Shown in pieces: positions 36,814 to 45,624 of a stretch of 64,000 nt of DNA. The number at the start of each line of letters is the position of its first letter. Positions within the stretch are counted from its first letter, which is position 1. Made by a program: the position numbers and the translations under genes. The notes below the pieces were generated by a model, which ran no database searches, was not told where the DNA came from, and was given only the letters and a program-made list of their open reading frames with translations. This DNA is from JAHQVI01 sp963749875 (GTDB lineage: Bacteria; Pseudomonadota; Alphaproteobacteria; Rhizobiales; Rhodomicrobiaceae), in the NCBI GenBank assembly GCA_963749875.1, contig CAVVOX010000006.1:152302-216301 (forward strand), written 5' to 3'.

Positions 36814-39800
36814 TCAGCTCCCGTCATCGGTTCCCGCCCATTCGGCGACGCGCGCGAGATGGGCGTAGTCGTCATATTTGTAGCTGCCGCCGAAGGCGGC
36901 GCGGCGCATGGCGCTGTAGGGCGTCGCCGGGTCATCGAAGCGGGCGATCAGCGCGGCGAGTCCCTCGCGTGCGCCTTCCGCCAGCCCTTCCGGCGACTGT
37001 TTGACAAGCGCGCGCTCCTCGCCGGCCGGATTGCCGCCCTTCGCCGAGATGTAGGCGAGCTTGACGACCGGGCCGCCGGCGAGCCCGTCAAAGCCGGCTG
37101 CGCGGGCGATCAGCGCTTCGAGCGGCAATTGCGGTGCCTTGAATGCGGTGACGGCGGCTTCGCCGGGGATCGCGCCGCTCTTATAGTCGTAGATCGCCAA
37201 TCCGCCGCCGCGATGCATGTCGATGCGGTCGGCGCGGGCGCGCAGGGTGAAGGGGCCGCCGGGCGCCGCGAACGCATAGCGTCCGCGCAATTCGCTCAGC
37301 ACGCGCGCCTCGCTGCGCCGCTCTTTCTCCGTCTCGGCGAACCAGGCGGCGAACCGCTCCATACGCGGACGCCAGAAGGCCTGAATGCGCGCCCGGTCGC
37401 CATAAAGCGCCGCGCAGGCGTCGAAGATCGCCAGCAATTCGCCGGCGCAGTCGCGCGGCAGCGCTTCGGCGAAGCGCTGAGCGAAGCGGTGCAGCACGTC
37501 GTGGATGATCTGGCCGCGCTCGGCGCCGCCCGGCTCGGCGGCAAGCGGGTTGAGGGGCGCAAGCTTCAGTATGTACCGGGCATAAATCGCGTAAGGGTTG
37601 GCGATCAGCGTTTCGATGTCGGAGACGCTCAAGGAGCGCGGGCGCGCATCGAGCGGCGGGCAGGGGGCGGGCGCTTTTGCGGGCGGCGGCGGTTCGGCCT
37701 CGTTGCGCATCGCCGCCCAGGCGAGCCAGGGTCTCGGCGCATCGAGCGCGTCGTCGAGCGCCAGGCCTTTGAGCAGCGCCTGCAGACGCATCAGCCAGCG
37801 GCTCGGCACGGTCGGCGTGCCGCCGGATTTCAGCGCCCGCGTCAGCACCACTTCGGGCGCGCCCAGCATCTGCCAGAAATCGTGGCCCGCGAGCCGCGTC
37901 GTGCGTTCGGGCGGCGGCAGGCCGAGCGCCTCGCGCGTCGCGCGGTTGAGCCACGGCCCCGGATCGGCGGCCTGCGGCCAGGTGCCTTCGTTGAGACCGG
38001 CGAGAATGACGAGATCGGCCGAGGTCAGCCGCGCTTCCATGGCGCTCATGATCTTGAGACGCGGATGGGCCGAGCGGCTGGGCGGCACGGTCTCCAGCTT
38101 GATCAGCGAACGGAAGAGGGCAGGGTAGTCGGACAAGGCGAGCGGCGGGGCAGGCATGTCTTGGTCAAGCGCCGTCAGGAAGGCGGCGATAGCGGCGGCG
38201 TCCGCCGTCTCGGCAAGTGCGGGCGATGCGCCGCTCTCATCAGCCGTGAGCCGCGTGGCGCATTCCCGATGCGCGGCGGCAATCACCTGCGGCGGCTTGG
38301 GGCCGCCTTTCGCGAGATGGGCGAGTGGGGCCAAGGCTTCGCGGATCCGCGCAACCGCGTCATAGGCGGCGCTCCACTCCTCTTCCGTCAGCCGGTCGAT
38401 GGCGGCGTGGCGCGGCTTGATCTTCTGCGCCAGGTCGAGGCTTTTCGTCAGCGCATCCACCCCCTCGCCGCACCAGGCTTGCCGCATCGCCGCGATTTCG
38501 ATGATCCGCGCCGCGTTCTGCGCTTCGCGGTCCGGCAGGCCGAGCCGGGTCAGCGGGTGTTTGATGAGGGCAAGCAGCGCGATCTGCGATCCCGTCGCGG
38601 CGGCCTCGGCGATCAGGTCGGAGAAGATGCCGGCCTCGGTCGTGCGAAGCGGCTCGCCGGTGCTCGCCTCCAGCGTCAGCCCCCAGCGGCCGAGTTCGGC
38701 GGCCACGCGGCGGGCGAGCGTGCGGTCGGGCGTGACGAGATTGGCGGTCTTGCCGGGCGTCTCCATCACTTCGCGCATGATCAGCGCGATCGCGGCGGCC
38801 TCCTCCTGATCCGTCGCCGCGGTGATCAGCGAGACGGGCTCAAGGCTTGCCCGGATCCGCTCGCTGGCGGCCGTTGCCATGAATGCCGGCCATAGGCCGA
38901 GCGTGGCGGCCGGGCGCAGCGCCTCGCTCAGAAGCTGGAGCCGCGCCGCGTTCGTCGCCTGCGGTTCCGTGCCTAGGAGGGATGCGATTTCGGCTCGATC
39001 CGCGCCCAGTTCGCCCAGCAAGTCCCGCAGACCCGCTTGCGGATGCTCCGGGTGGTCGGCAATCGCGGCCCAGCTCGCCTCGTCCAGAGCCAGATCGACG
39101 CCCGGCAGCACGATCGCGCCCTTCGGCAGGCCGGCGACCACTTTCATCAGCTCCGCAGTCGCCGGGATGCTGCCGGTCGAGCCCGCCACGATGACCGGCG
39201 TGTCCGGCCGCACATGGCGCAGCCTTTCGGCCTCAAGCGCCATGAGGCGGTTGCGCCGGTCGACCGGGTTGAGGAGGCCGTTCTCGGCGAGATGGCTCGG
39301 CCAGGCCTCGATGACGATCTTCAGAAAGTCCAGGGACAGGGCCTCATGCCCGGCGAAGCGCTCCGGCACCAGTTCAGCGAGGCGTTTCAGATCGACGCCT
39401 TCGGTCTCGGCCTCATCCATCAGCCGCATAAGCTCCAAAGCGAGTTCGGCCGCGGCGGCCGGCGTATCGGCGATGCGCAGGCCCGGCTCGCCGGTGATGC
39501 GGCCCTCGTGCAGACGACGCGCCCAGGCCAGCACCAGCCCGGTCAGCGCCATGCGCCGGTCGAGCGCGCCGATGGCCGGGGCGACGGGCAGATCGGGACG
39601 CTCGCTGTCCACCTCCAGCTCGTCGCGCAAGAGCAGAAGCGTGTCTTCCTCGGCGACGCCGAGCGGCCGGATGCGCGGCAGGAGCGTCGTGCGGGCGGGT
39701 GCGGCACGCAGAAAGACCTCCGCCAGCGCACGGCAGGCGGCGCGGTTCGGCAAATAGATCTCATATCCGGCAAGGTCGAACGGACTGGGTGCGGCGCCGC

Positions 39801-39948
39801 CCGCGCGCGGCAGGTCACCGGCGAGAATGGCGCGGGCTAAGGCGTCGAGAAACGGAGCGGTCGGCGGAATGGTGAAAAGCCTGCCGCCCGTGTCCCCCCG
39901 ATTTCCGTCATTGCCGTCAAGTTGCAGCTCACGCTGCGTCGGCTCCAT
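36814..39948 (-). CDS. addB: Double-strand break repair protein AddB
   Basis: 1044 residues from the ATG at 39948 (MEPTQRELQLDGNDGNRGD). The alphaproteobacterial AddB form has a degenerate N-terminal helicase fold (TIPPTAPFLDALARAILAGDL, YLPNRAACRALAEVF, VIVAGSTGSIPATAELM) and a C-terminal nuclease (GGLAIYDYKSGAIPGEAAV). It partners AddA. It overlaps the MurU-like gene by 20 bp, indicating co-transcription and perhaps translational coupling. Confidence 0.95.
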   Translation of the reverse strand: MEPTQRELQLDGNDGNRGDTGGRLFTIPPTAPFLDALARAILAGDLPRAGGAAPSPFDLAGYEIYLPNRAACRALAEVFLRAAPARTTLLPRIRPLGVAEEDTLLLLRDELEVDSERPDLPVAPAIGALDRRMALTGLVLAWARRLHEGRITGEPGLRIADTPAAAAELALELMRLMDEAETEGVDLKRLAELVPERFAGHEALSLDFLKIVIEAWPSHLAENGLLNPVDRRNRLMALEAERLRHVRPDTPVIVAGSTGSIPATAELMKVVAGLPKGAIVLPGVDLALDEASWAAIADHPEHPQAGLRDLLGELGADRAEIASLLGTEPQATNAARLQLLSEALRPAATLGLWPAFMATAASERIRASLEPVSLITAATDQEEAAAIALIMREVMETPGKTANLVTPDRTLARRVAAELGRWGLTLEASTGEPLRTTEAGIFSDLIAEAAATGSQIALLALIKHPLTRLGLPDREAQNAARIIEIAAMRQAWCGEGVDALTKSLDLAQKIKPRHAAIDRLTEEEWSAAYDAVARIREALAPLAHLAKGGPKPPQVIAAAHRECATRLTADESGASPALAETADAAAIAAFLTALDQDMPAPPLALSDYPALFRSLIKLETVPPSRSAHPRLKIMSAMEARLTSADLVILAGLNEGTWPQAADPGPWLNRATREALGLPPPERTTRLAGHDFWQMLGAPEVVLTRALKSGGTPTVPSRWLMRLQALLKGLALDDALDAPRPWLAWAAMRNEAEPPPPAKAPAPCPPLDARPRSLSVSDIETLIANPYAIYARYILKLAPLNPLAAEPGGAERGQIIHDVLHRFAQRFAEALPRDCAGELLAIFDACAALYGDRARIQAFWRPRMERFAAWFAETEKERRSEARVLSELRGRYAFAAPGGPFTLRARADRIDMHRGGGLAIYDYKSGAIPGEAAVTAFKAPQLPLEALIARAAGFDGLAGGPVVKLAYISAKGGNPAGEERALVKQSPEGLAEGAREGLAALIARFDDPATPYSAMRRAAFGGSYKYDDYAHLARVAEWAGTDDGS

Positions 39949-40657
39949 TGAGGCACCTCTCCGCCTCGACCAGCGCCTCGGGCGTCCCGACATGCATCCA
40001 AGTGCCTTCATGGCAAATGGCGGCAAGACGGCCGCTGGCGAGCGCGCTGTCCCAAACGCGGTTCAGTGAGAAGGCGCCTGTAGGGCAATCCGCGAACAGG
40101 CGGGGATGGTTGATCGACACTCCCGCAAAGACATAAGGAGCGTCTTCATCCCTCATTCGGCGCCGGACCCGCCCACCCTCGTCGATATGGAAGTCGCCGC
40201 GTCCGGAATAGCCGAGGCTCGCTTTTGCCGGTGCAAGCAGAAGGAGGCTATCCATCGCCGACAAGTCCCACGCCTCGACCATACGGGCGAGTGTTGAACC
40301 CCGTTTTTCAATCCACACCGAGTCCGAATTGTGGACCAGAAACGGTGCCGCGCCAAGGAATTGACGCGCTTTGTTCACAGCTCCGCCCGTGTCGAGCAGC
40401 GCCTCGCGTTCATCGGAGACGGTGATGCGCGGCGCGGTGCGGGTGGCGAGATGGGCCTCGATCAGATCGGGAAGGTAATGGACATTGACGATGGCGTCGG
40501 TGATGCCGGCCTCGGCGAGCCGGTCGAGCACATGGTCGAGGAGGGGTTTGCCGCCAAGCTGGATCAGCGGCTTCGGCATGATGTCGGTCAGCGGGCGCAT
40601 ACGGTTGCCATAGCCTGCCGCCAGCACCAGCGCATGGGTGATCGTCTCGCCGGTCAT
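39929..40657 (-). CDS. murU: Nucleotidyltransferase, MurU-like (N-acetylmuramate-1-phosphate uridylyltransferase)
   Basis: 242 residues from the ATG at 40657, which has GGGAG upstream. The NTP-transferase signature LAAGYGNRMRPLTDIMPKPLIQLGGKPLLDHVLDRL is complete, and VHNSDSVW contains the metal-binding Asp. MurU makes UDP-MurNAc in the MurU recycling route that bypasses de novo synthesis. The adjacent AmgK-like kinase supplies the substrate, which makes this the best reading among sugar-1-phosphate nucleotidyltransferases. Confidence 0.85.
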   Translation of the reverse strand: MTGETITHALVLAAGYGNRMRPLTDIMPKPLIQLGGKPLLDHVLDRLAEAGITDAIVNVHYLPDLIEAHLATRTAPRITVSDEREALLDTGGAVNKARQFLGAAPFLVHNSDSVWIEKRGSTLARMVEAWDLSAMDSLLLLAPAKASLGYSGRGDFHIDEGGRVRRRMRDEDAPYVFAGVSINHPRLFADCPTGAFSLNRVWDSALASGRLAAICHEGTWMHVGTPEALVEAERCLNGADAA

Positions 40658-40734
40658 GCTGCGTCTCCCGTTCGGCATGGGGGCGTTCGGTCGCTCCTCA
40701 GCCTATGCTTTTACGCGCCGCGCTATCGTCCACC

Positions 40735-40763
40735 TTGCCCTCTCCCGCCAGGTGAGAGGGCAA
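40735..40763. terminator. Hairpin after the tsaE-amgK gene
   Basis: TTGCCCTCTC and GAGAGGGCAA enclose CCGCCAGGT: a perfect 10-bp stem. A near-identical hairpin lies at 60160. It may terminate or attenuate transcription before murU, or be a dispersed palindrome. Confidence 0.6.
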
Positions 40764-40769
40764 TCCGTC

Positions 40770-42305
40770 CTAAATCCGCGCCGCGAGTCCCTCCATGTCC
40801 TGCGGCACTTCACGCTCATACCACAATTTCAATTCGGCGAGATGAGGGTCGGCGAGATTGGCCGCGAGATAGCGCGCGATGCGCGGCAGATGTTGCAGAT
40901 AGGCGCGTTTGCCGTCACGGCGGGCGAGGCGGGCGAAAATGCCGAGGATCTTGGTCGCACGCTGAGCGCCGAGCAGGCGATAGGCCCGCAGCAGGGCGGC
41001 GCGATCGAAATCGGGCGCGGCCGCCGCGGCCCGGTCGCAATAATAGCGAAGAAGCTCGTCTTCGAGCCCGTCCGGCAGATCGAGCCGGGCGTCCTGCAGG
41101 AGCGACACGAGGTCATAGGCGGGATGCCCACGCATGGCGTCCTGAAAGTCGATAATGCCGAGCCGGGCAAGGCCCGTCCGGTCCGGCCGCCAGATCAGAT
41201 TGGGCGAGTGATAGTCGCGCAGCACCCAGCAGGATGGCTGGCCGCGCAGCCAGTCGAACTGCGTGCCCCAGAGCGCGGCGAAGTCCTCGCGCGCCGCTTC
41301 AGGCGTCTCCGCGCCGCGCATTGCGGGCAGATACCAGTCGAGCAGCAATTCGGTTTCGATGCCGAGCGCTTCCCGGTCGTAGCCCGGCAGGATGTGTTCG
41401 ACGCCCTCCGCTTTCAGGACCGGCGCGGGCGGGTGCTGGCGCAATGCGATGAGGGCCGCGACCGCGAGCCGGTAGGCCGGCGCGAGGTCGCGGCCCTCCC
41501 CGGCAAGCCGGGTGAACGTCAGATCGCCGAAATCCTCGATCAGCAGGAACCCGGCTTCGAGATCCTGGGCGTAAATCTCGGGCGCGCAGAGCCCGGCATC
41601 GCGCAGAGCGGCGGCCACGGCGACGAAGGGCCCGACATCCTCGGCGAGATGGGCAATCCGGCTGTAGGGGAGGTTGCCGCGGATCGGTGGTCCGTCGGGC
41701 GCGCGCGGCCAGTCCATCAGCAGCGCCGCGCAGGTCCCGCTCCGCAGCCGCGTATAGCCGCGCACCGACGCATCGCCATTGAGGTAGGACTGTCCGGCGC
41801 CTGCCCAGCCGGTGTTCTCGATGAAGCGCTGGACGGCGTCGAACCGCTCAAGACGCGCGGCCCAGCGCCCGTGGCCCTCCAGCGTCACGCGACGTAAATC
41901 CGGCGCGTCCGCTTCCGCCAGCACCAGCTCCAGCCGGTCGGCGGGCAGGCGGTCCTCCAGCCGCTCCGGCCATTCCGCAATCGCCAGCCCGGTCTCGACC
42001 GCCTCGTCCAGGCCGAGCTCGGCCGCCTCGTCCGGCCCGGTGAGCCGGTAGAAATCGAAATGGTGGATGGGAAAGCGCGGATGGTCATAGGGCTGCACGA
42101 GAGCGAAGGTCGGACTCGGCACCTCTTCCTCGTCGCGTTCCAGCAGCGCGCGGATCAGAAAGCGGGCGAAAGTCGTCTTGCCGGCGCCGAGATCGCCCCG
42201 GAGCGCCAGGAAATCGCCGGCGCGCAGCCGGGGCGCAAGCCGTTCCGCAAGGCCCTGCAGCGCGGCCTCGTCCAGCTTTCCCAGCGCTTTTGTCGCCTGA
42301 TCCAT
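40770..42305 (-). CDS. TsaE-AmgK fusion: tRNA t6A ATPase with an aminoglycoside-phosphotransferase-like sugar kinase
   Basis: 511 residues in two modules. Residues 1-150 are TsaE, the ATPase of the complex making t6A37 in tRNA: ALRGDLGAGKTTFARFLIRALL (Walker A), VPSPTFALVQPY and HHFDFYRL. From about 155 it is an APH-like kinase resembling AmgK, which phosphorylates MurNAc or GlcNAc at C1: catalytic loop VLRDYHSPNLIW and metal loop GIIDFQDAMRGHPAYDLVSLLQD. MurU lies next door, so the kinase module fits cell-wall recycling. The fusion is known in Hyphomicrobiales. A promoter-like sequence lies just upstream. Confidence 0.93.
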   Translation of the reverse strand: MDQATKALGKLDEAALQGLAERLAPRLRAGDFLALRGDLGAGKTTFARFLIRALLERDEEEVPSPTFALVQPYDHPRFPIHHFDFYRLTGPDEAAELGLDEAVETGLAIAEWPERLEDRLPADRLELVLAEADAPDLRRVTLEGHGRWAARLERFDAVQRFIENTGWAGAGQSYLNGDASVRGYTRLRSGTCAALLMDWPRAPDGPPIRGNLPYSRIAHLAEDVGPFVAVAAALRDAGLCAPEIYAQDLEAGFLLIEDFGDLTFTRLAGEGRDLAPAYRLAVAALIALRQHPPAPVLKAEGVEHILPGYDREALGIETELLLDWYLPAMRGAETPEAAREDFAALWGTQFDWLRGQPSCWVLRDYHSPNLIWRPDRTGLARLGIIDFQDAMRGHPAYDLVSLLQDARLDLPDGLEDELLRYYCDRAAAAAPDFDRAALLRAYRLLGAQRATKILGIFARLARRDGKRAYLQHLPRIARYLAANLADPHLAELKLWYEREVPQDMEGLAARI

Positions 42306-42323
42306 GTTTTGCCCGTCTTTTCC

Positions 42324-42379
42324 CCGGCAGGCGGTTTTGCGCTACAAAGACGAGCGGCGCGCGGGCGTCAAGGGGGAAT
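42324..42379 (-). promoter_or_regulatory. Promoter-bearing repeat upstream of tsaE-amgK, copy A
   Basis: Read leftwards it contains TTGACG (42371-42366), a 17-bp spacer and TTTGTA (42348-42343), about 40 bp before the tsaE start. The 56-bp unit recurs in the same orientation at 49267 with only a few mismatches. Confidence 0.6.
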
Positions 42380-42434
42380 GGTCCGACAGGCCTCATGGAC
42401 ACTGATCCTGTCCGGCCGGTAAAGAGCGAGGCGA

Positions 42435-42612
42435 CGATGGTGTTGCGGCGACGCAGGAGATGTCCCTCGGGTACACGGTCCTCAAGACGGAACTCGTAGA
42501 AGAGCGCCCCTTGATCCGCCGTCTGCCGTCCCATCATCGCCGCCTCCTTCCAAAAGCCTCGGAAGCGGGGATCAGCGTTCGGACCGACGATCAAGCGGGT
42601 TTTTCAACAGTA
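42435..42612 (-). mobile_element. Truncated IS remnant (5' end of an IS5/IS1182-like transposase)
   Basis: From the ATG at 42537 the leftward frame reads MMGRQTADQGALFYEFRLED followed by RVPEGHLLRR, the typical N-terminus of IS1182/IS5-type transposases. Similarity then stops (NTIVASLFTG). Upstream, CTGTTGAAAAACCC near 42600 resembles the terminal inverted repeat of such elements, in the right orientation. Only one end and about 35 codons remain, so it is inactive. The exact IS family is uncertain. Confidence 0.65.
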
Positions 42613-42936
42613 TCCGGTGAAAGCCGGCATTCGTTCAGGTCGCTGTGCTGGCGTTGGGCCATTAGCAAGCTTCAAGCATCGCGCATTGGACTGTAAGTGT
42701 CGCCCAACTTTGTCACGGTGGCGGATTAGCTTGGAATAGCCGGTAATATCGGCGCTTCTTCTTACAGACACGACAAATCGAACCACCCTGCAAGTTTGAC
42801 TAAAATCATTGCATGCGTCCTCCACCCTCTATTCTACTCACAAAAAGACATCTAAGCTCGGCGGGTGCTGCTTTGTGCATATTGGCACCATCGTCCTCTG
42901 CGGCGAGGGGATCGCTGTTATGCGGAAGGAAAGCTC
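42613..42936. other. Upstream region of the flavodoxin gene
   Basis: About 320 bp with lower GC than the flanking core genes. No gene is recognised; it probably holds the promoter of the flavodoxin gene, whose ribosome-binding site GGAAGGAAAG is at the right edge. Confidence 0.4.
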
Positions 42937-43479
42937 ATGAAGATCCTCGTAGCGTTTGGAACAACAGAAGGTCAGACGCGAAAAATCGCGCAACATGTTG
43001 CCAAGAAATGTCACGATAATGGCCATCAAGCCGACATTTACGATTGTGCGCGCCGTCTTCGCGGTCAGTTGGTCGAGCCCTTTGATGGGATTATCATCGC
43101 GGCTTCGATCCATGAGGGATATCATCAGGAGACTGTGGTTGCATTCGCCACGGCTCATCGGGACCAGCTTGAAAAAAAGCCGTCGGCTTTTATCTCGGTT
43201 AGTTTGTCTGCTGCATTTGAGGATGGGAAAAGAGATGCAGCAAACTATGTCGAGCGGTTTGCAGGTGCCACAGGGTGGGTGCCGAAGCTGACGCATATGG
43301 CGGGCGGCGCCCTGAAACTTTCCGAATATGACTATTTCAAGGAGCAGATCATTCGGCAGGTCGTGATGGCGGGGCGTGAGGTTCCTTCCGGTCAAAAGGA
43401 TTGGGAATTCACGGACTGGGATGCGCTCGATAAGTTTGTTGCGGCATTTCTTGAAAGCATGCGGTCGCAGATTGCTTAA
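42937..43479 (+). CDS. Flavodoxin-domain protein (HemG-like protoporphyrinogen oxidase)
   Basis: 180 residues from the ATG at 42937, preceded by GGAAGGAAAG. The N-terminus MKILVAFGTTEGQTRKIAQH is an FMN-binding flavodoxin phosphate loop. DGIIIAASIHEGYHQETVVAFATAHRD and AFISVSLSAAFE match HemG, the menaquinone-dependent protoporphyrinogen IX dehydrogenase, in length and pattern. The C-terminus (DWEFTDWDALDKFVAAFL) also fits. No other haem genes are adjacent, so a different electron-transfer role is possible. Its codons are richer in A/T than those of the core genes, suggesting acquisition. Confidence 0.82.
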   Translation: MKILVAFGTTEGQTRKIAQHVAKKCHDNGHQADIYDCARRLRGQLVEPFDGIIIAASIHEGYHQETVVAFATAHRDQLEKKPSAFISVSLSAAFEDGKRDAANYVERFAGATGWVPKLTHMAGGALKLSEYDYFKEQIIRQVVMAGREVPSGQKDWEFTDWDALDKFVAAFLESMRSQIA

Positions 43480-43756
43480 TGCGGTCGAAAACCGTGGGCT
43501 CCGGATGAGCCGCGCGCAAATTGTTAAGACGGCAACGGGGCACGAACCGAAGTGAACTCGATGTCTCCTCTAAGGAGCGAGCTGTCTCGAACAATAGTTC
43601 GCTGGTGGCCAGCTATGCAGCCGAAAGCGGTCGTTGCCCCTTAGCGCGTGAACTTCGACTGCGCGGTGTGAGGAGACATCACCGCGTCGAGAGACTTCCG
43701 CCTCGGGGCAGGAACGGACGTCCGGCACAACAGCGGGCGCGCGGGGCGCCCCGCCC

Positions 43757-44086
43757 TCAGAGGAAATAGCCAGCGATAATCAACCCGCTAATGATGGTCG
43801 CTCCAACGACAGTGGCGATGAGGCCATTGCCGGTCATGCGGATGCCGCCGCCCATCCGGCTCAGCACCAAGCCGAGCACCACGAAGATGATGACGTCCAA
43901 AACGCCGTGGGTCACCCAATGATGGCCGGTGATCGCCGTCAATGCGTTGTGAACACTCTCGCTGCTTTCTTTCCAAATCACCAGCAGTGCGCTGAGGATA
44001 CTGGTGATCGCATAGGATATGCCAAACGCCGTGGCGGTGGCGCCTGCGGACTCGGTTGCATCGTCTGCAGTCTGTATCGTAACCAT
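43757..44086 (-). CDS. Small membrane protein of unknown function (109 aa)
   Basis: Three hydrophobic segments: YAITSILSALLVIW, VTHGVLDVIIFVVLGLVLS and LIATVVGATIISGLIIAGYFL. The N-terminus is short and hydrophilic with no signal cleavage site. It contains the pair HH in ITGHHWVTHG. It is the last of three consecutive leftward membrane genes (spacing 13 bp to the next), so it is probably part of one membrane complex. No family is recognised. Confidence 0.7.
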   Translation of the reverse strand: MVTIQTADDATESAGATATAFGISYAITSILSALLVIWKESSESVHNALTAITGHHWVTHGVLDVIIFVVLGLVLSRMGGGIRMTGNGLIATVVGATIISGLIIAGYFL

Positions 44087-44099
44087 TGCCGCAACCTCC

Positions 44100-44564
44100 T
44101 TAGACCGGTTTAGCCAACAAGGCGACCTTGACGCCCATGCTGATGAAAGCGCCGGCTCCTTCCATGGCCAGTCCCATCAGAACCACCAGCCCGGAAACCC
44201 ACAGAACCAAGTCCCGCGCCGCCTTCACCTTTGCAACTTCTCCCTGCACAGCAATCGCCAGAAATGTAGTGAGGAGCAACAGCATAAGGAACACATGCTC
44301 CTTGGTCTCCATGAAGAACGAATGCGCGAAAGGCCATGGGCCGGCGTTGATGATGGCCTTGTCGGCCCCATAAAAGACCACATACCAGTAGCCGCCGACA
44401 ATATAGGCGAGCCACATCAGAACGGCTGCCAGCACACCGACATTGCGGATGCGGCCCACATTAACTTCACGGGCATTGAGCGTTTCGACAAACACCCACA
44501 CCGAGGCGATGATGGCGAGAACGCCAAACGTTGGGTGAAGCATCAGAATTATTTCATTGGACAT
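44100..44564 (-). CDS. Membrane protein of unknown function (154 aa)
   Basis: Starts at the ATG at 44564 (MSNEIILMLHPTFGVLAIIA). Four predicted membrane helices are visible: FGVLAIIASVWVFVETL, VGVLAAVLMWLAYIVGGYWYVVF, HVFLMLLLLTTFLAIAV and LVLWVSGLVVLMGLAMEGAGAF. His10, His81 and His90 lie at or near membrane segments, so haem or metal binding is conceivable but unproven. Middle gene of the three-gene set. Confidence 0.7.
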   Translation of the reverse strand: MSNEIILMLHPTFGVLAIIASVWVFVETLNAREVNVGRIRNVGVLAAVLMWLAYIVGGYWYVVFYGADKAIINAGPWPFAHSFFMETKEHVFLMLLLLTTFLAIAVQGEVAKVKAARDLVLWVSGLVVLMGLAMEGAGAFISMGVKVALLAKPV

Positions 44565-44575
44565 CGAGTGCCTCC

Positions 44576-45085
44576 TCACGCTCCTTGCTGCCCAGCGGCG
44601 TGAAGCCGACCGGCACACCAGAAAACGACCGCAGCCGCGAATCCGAAGAAAACCTTCGAGGTGAGGCTGACCCCGTAGGGCAGCAGCGTCACAAAGGCGG
44701 GGTTAATCGCGGGCAGGATTACAAAGAAATTCATTGCCCATACGCCAGCCAGCATGGCGACCACGGCCACCGGTTCCATTGGCGTGCCGATGACGTGAGG
44801 CAGCAGATTGCGCACGAGGATGGCAATCAAGATACCCAGCCCGACCGCGAGAGCCATGTGAATGGCGACACCCAAGGACACTGCGGCCGGAGCCATCGCA
44901 AGCTGGGGGATCACCGATTGCGTGACGCTGCGGGCAACCGCAGCGGCCTGGTGGCCCGTCATATTTTGATAAAGGACAATCCATCCCACTTCGATGGCAC
45001 CGCCTGCAAGGCCAGCTATGGCGCCGACAGGCCATCCGCTTTCCCGCCGCAAATGCGCCGAGACACGAACACTTGTCCTGTTCAT
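44576..45085 (-). CDS. Membrane protein of unknown function (169 aa)
   Basis: Four hydrophobic segments: VGAIAGLAGGAIEVGWIVLY, AAVSLGVAIHMALAVGLGILIAILV, PVAVVAMLAGVWAMNFFVILPAI and FFGFAAAVVFWCAG. It resembles uncharacterised DUF1440/YagU-like or similar small membrane proteins only in general topology. First gene of the leftward three-gene set; gaps between the genes are 11 and 13 bp. The nearby flavodoxin gene runs in the opposite direction. Confidence 0.7.
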   Translation of the reverse strand: MNRTSVRVSAHLRRESGWPVGAIAGLAGGAIEVGWIVLYQNMTGHQAAAVARSVTQSVIPQLAMAPAAVSLGVAIHMALAVGLGILIAILVRNLLPHVIGTPMEPVAVVAMLAGVWAMNFFVILPAINPAFVTLLPYGVSLTSKVFFGFAAAVVFWCAGRLHAAGQQGA

Positions 45086-45239
45086 GCTTGATCTCCCCCT
45101 GGTTCAGCCGCCCGCTGGAATTCAGCGACATAAGATAACACCAGAATGCTTGCATTTTCAACGCTGCGATCGGTCTCGTTCATATCAGCATCTGCCCTAG
45201 TGTGAAGCACCCACGCCCGGCCTTTGTTGCATCCGGCTG

Positions 45240-45445
45240 GCGGTGGAACTCGAGACGGGCGGGTGGTGATCGCGCCCCGCGTCCTCGCTCGCGGCGGCCA
45301 TGCCTGTGCCATGGCCGCCCGCCTGCGGTCCAGCGCCGTTCGTCCGGGCCGAGGACGAGCGGACCGGGCTTCGCGGAGTGTAGCATGATCTGTCCGCCAT
45401 GCAGTGCGACGATGCTTTTGACGATCGCGAAGCCCAGCCCAGATG
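45240..45445 (-). pseudogene. Decayed 3' end of a divL-like kinase gene
   Basis: The leftward sequence reads FAIVKSIVALHGGQIML, matching the ATP-binding G2 box of the DivL-like protein (LAIVKSIVELHGGQITL). After a short deletion and a frame change it reads SSSARTNGAGPQAGGHGTGM and AAASEDAGRDHHPP, matching that protein's C-terminal tail. The DNA match to 53165-53235 is easily visible over about 60 bp. It lies between the membrane-gene trio and the GST gene, and no open frame connects it to either. Confidence 0.75.
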
Positions 45446-45624
45446 GTCATCGGTCACTAACGCGGGCGCGGCCTCCCATGAGAGGGGCTTGCGGATAGCC
45501 AAGATTTCCTCTTTCCTGAAGGCGCCGAAGCTGGCTCCAGGCGCGCTGTTTCGGGGCACATCCCGGAACGCCCGCCATCTCCCATCAATGCGCGTCCCGC
45601 GCCAGACGATCGAAGGGATCGGGA

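Noticed and set aside
35042..38895. Long rightward open frames of 518 and 678 codons opposite addA and addB
   Set aside because: Arg/Gly/Ala-rich translations without recognisable domains, typical of antisense frames in high-GC genes; the leftward frames are clear AddA and AddB.
42604..42825. Leftward 73-codon frame upstream of the IS remnant
   Set aside because: No similarity recognised and it runs through the inferred IS terminal repeat; not supported as a gene.
43480..43756. Gene between the flavodoxin and the membrane trio
   Set aside because: Only short frames without protein-like sequence; treated as intergenic.
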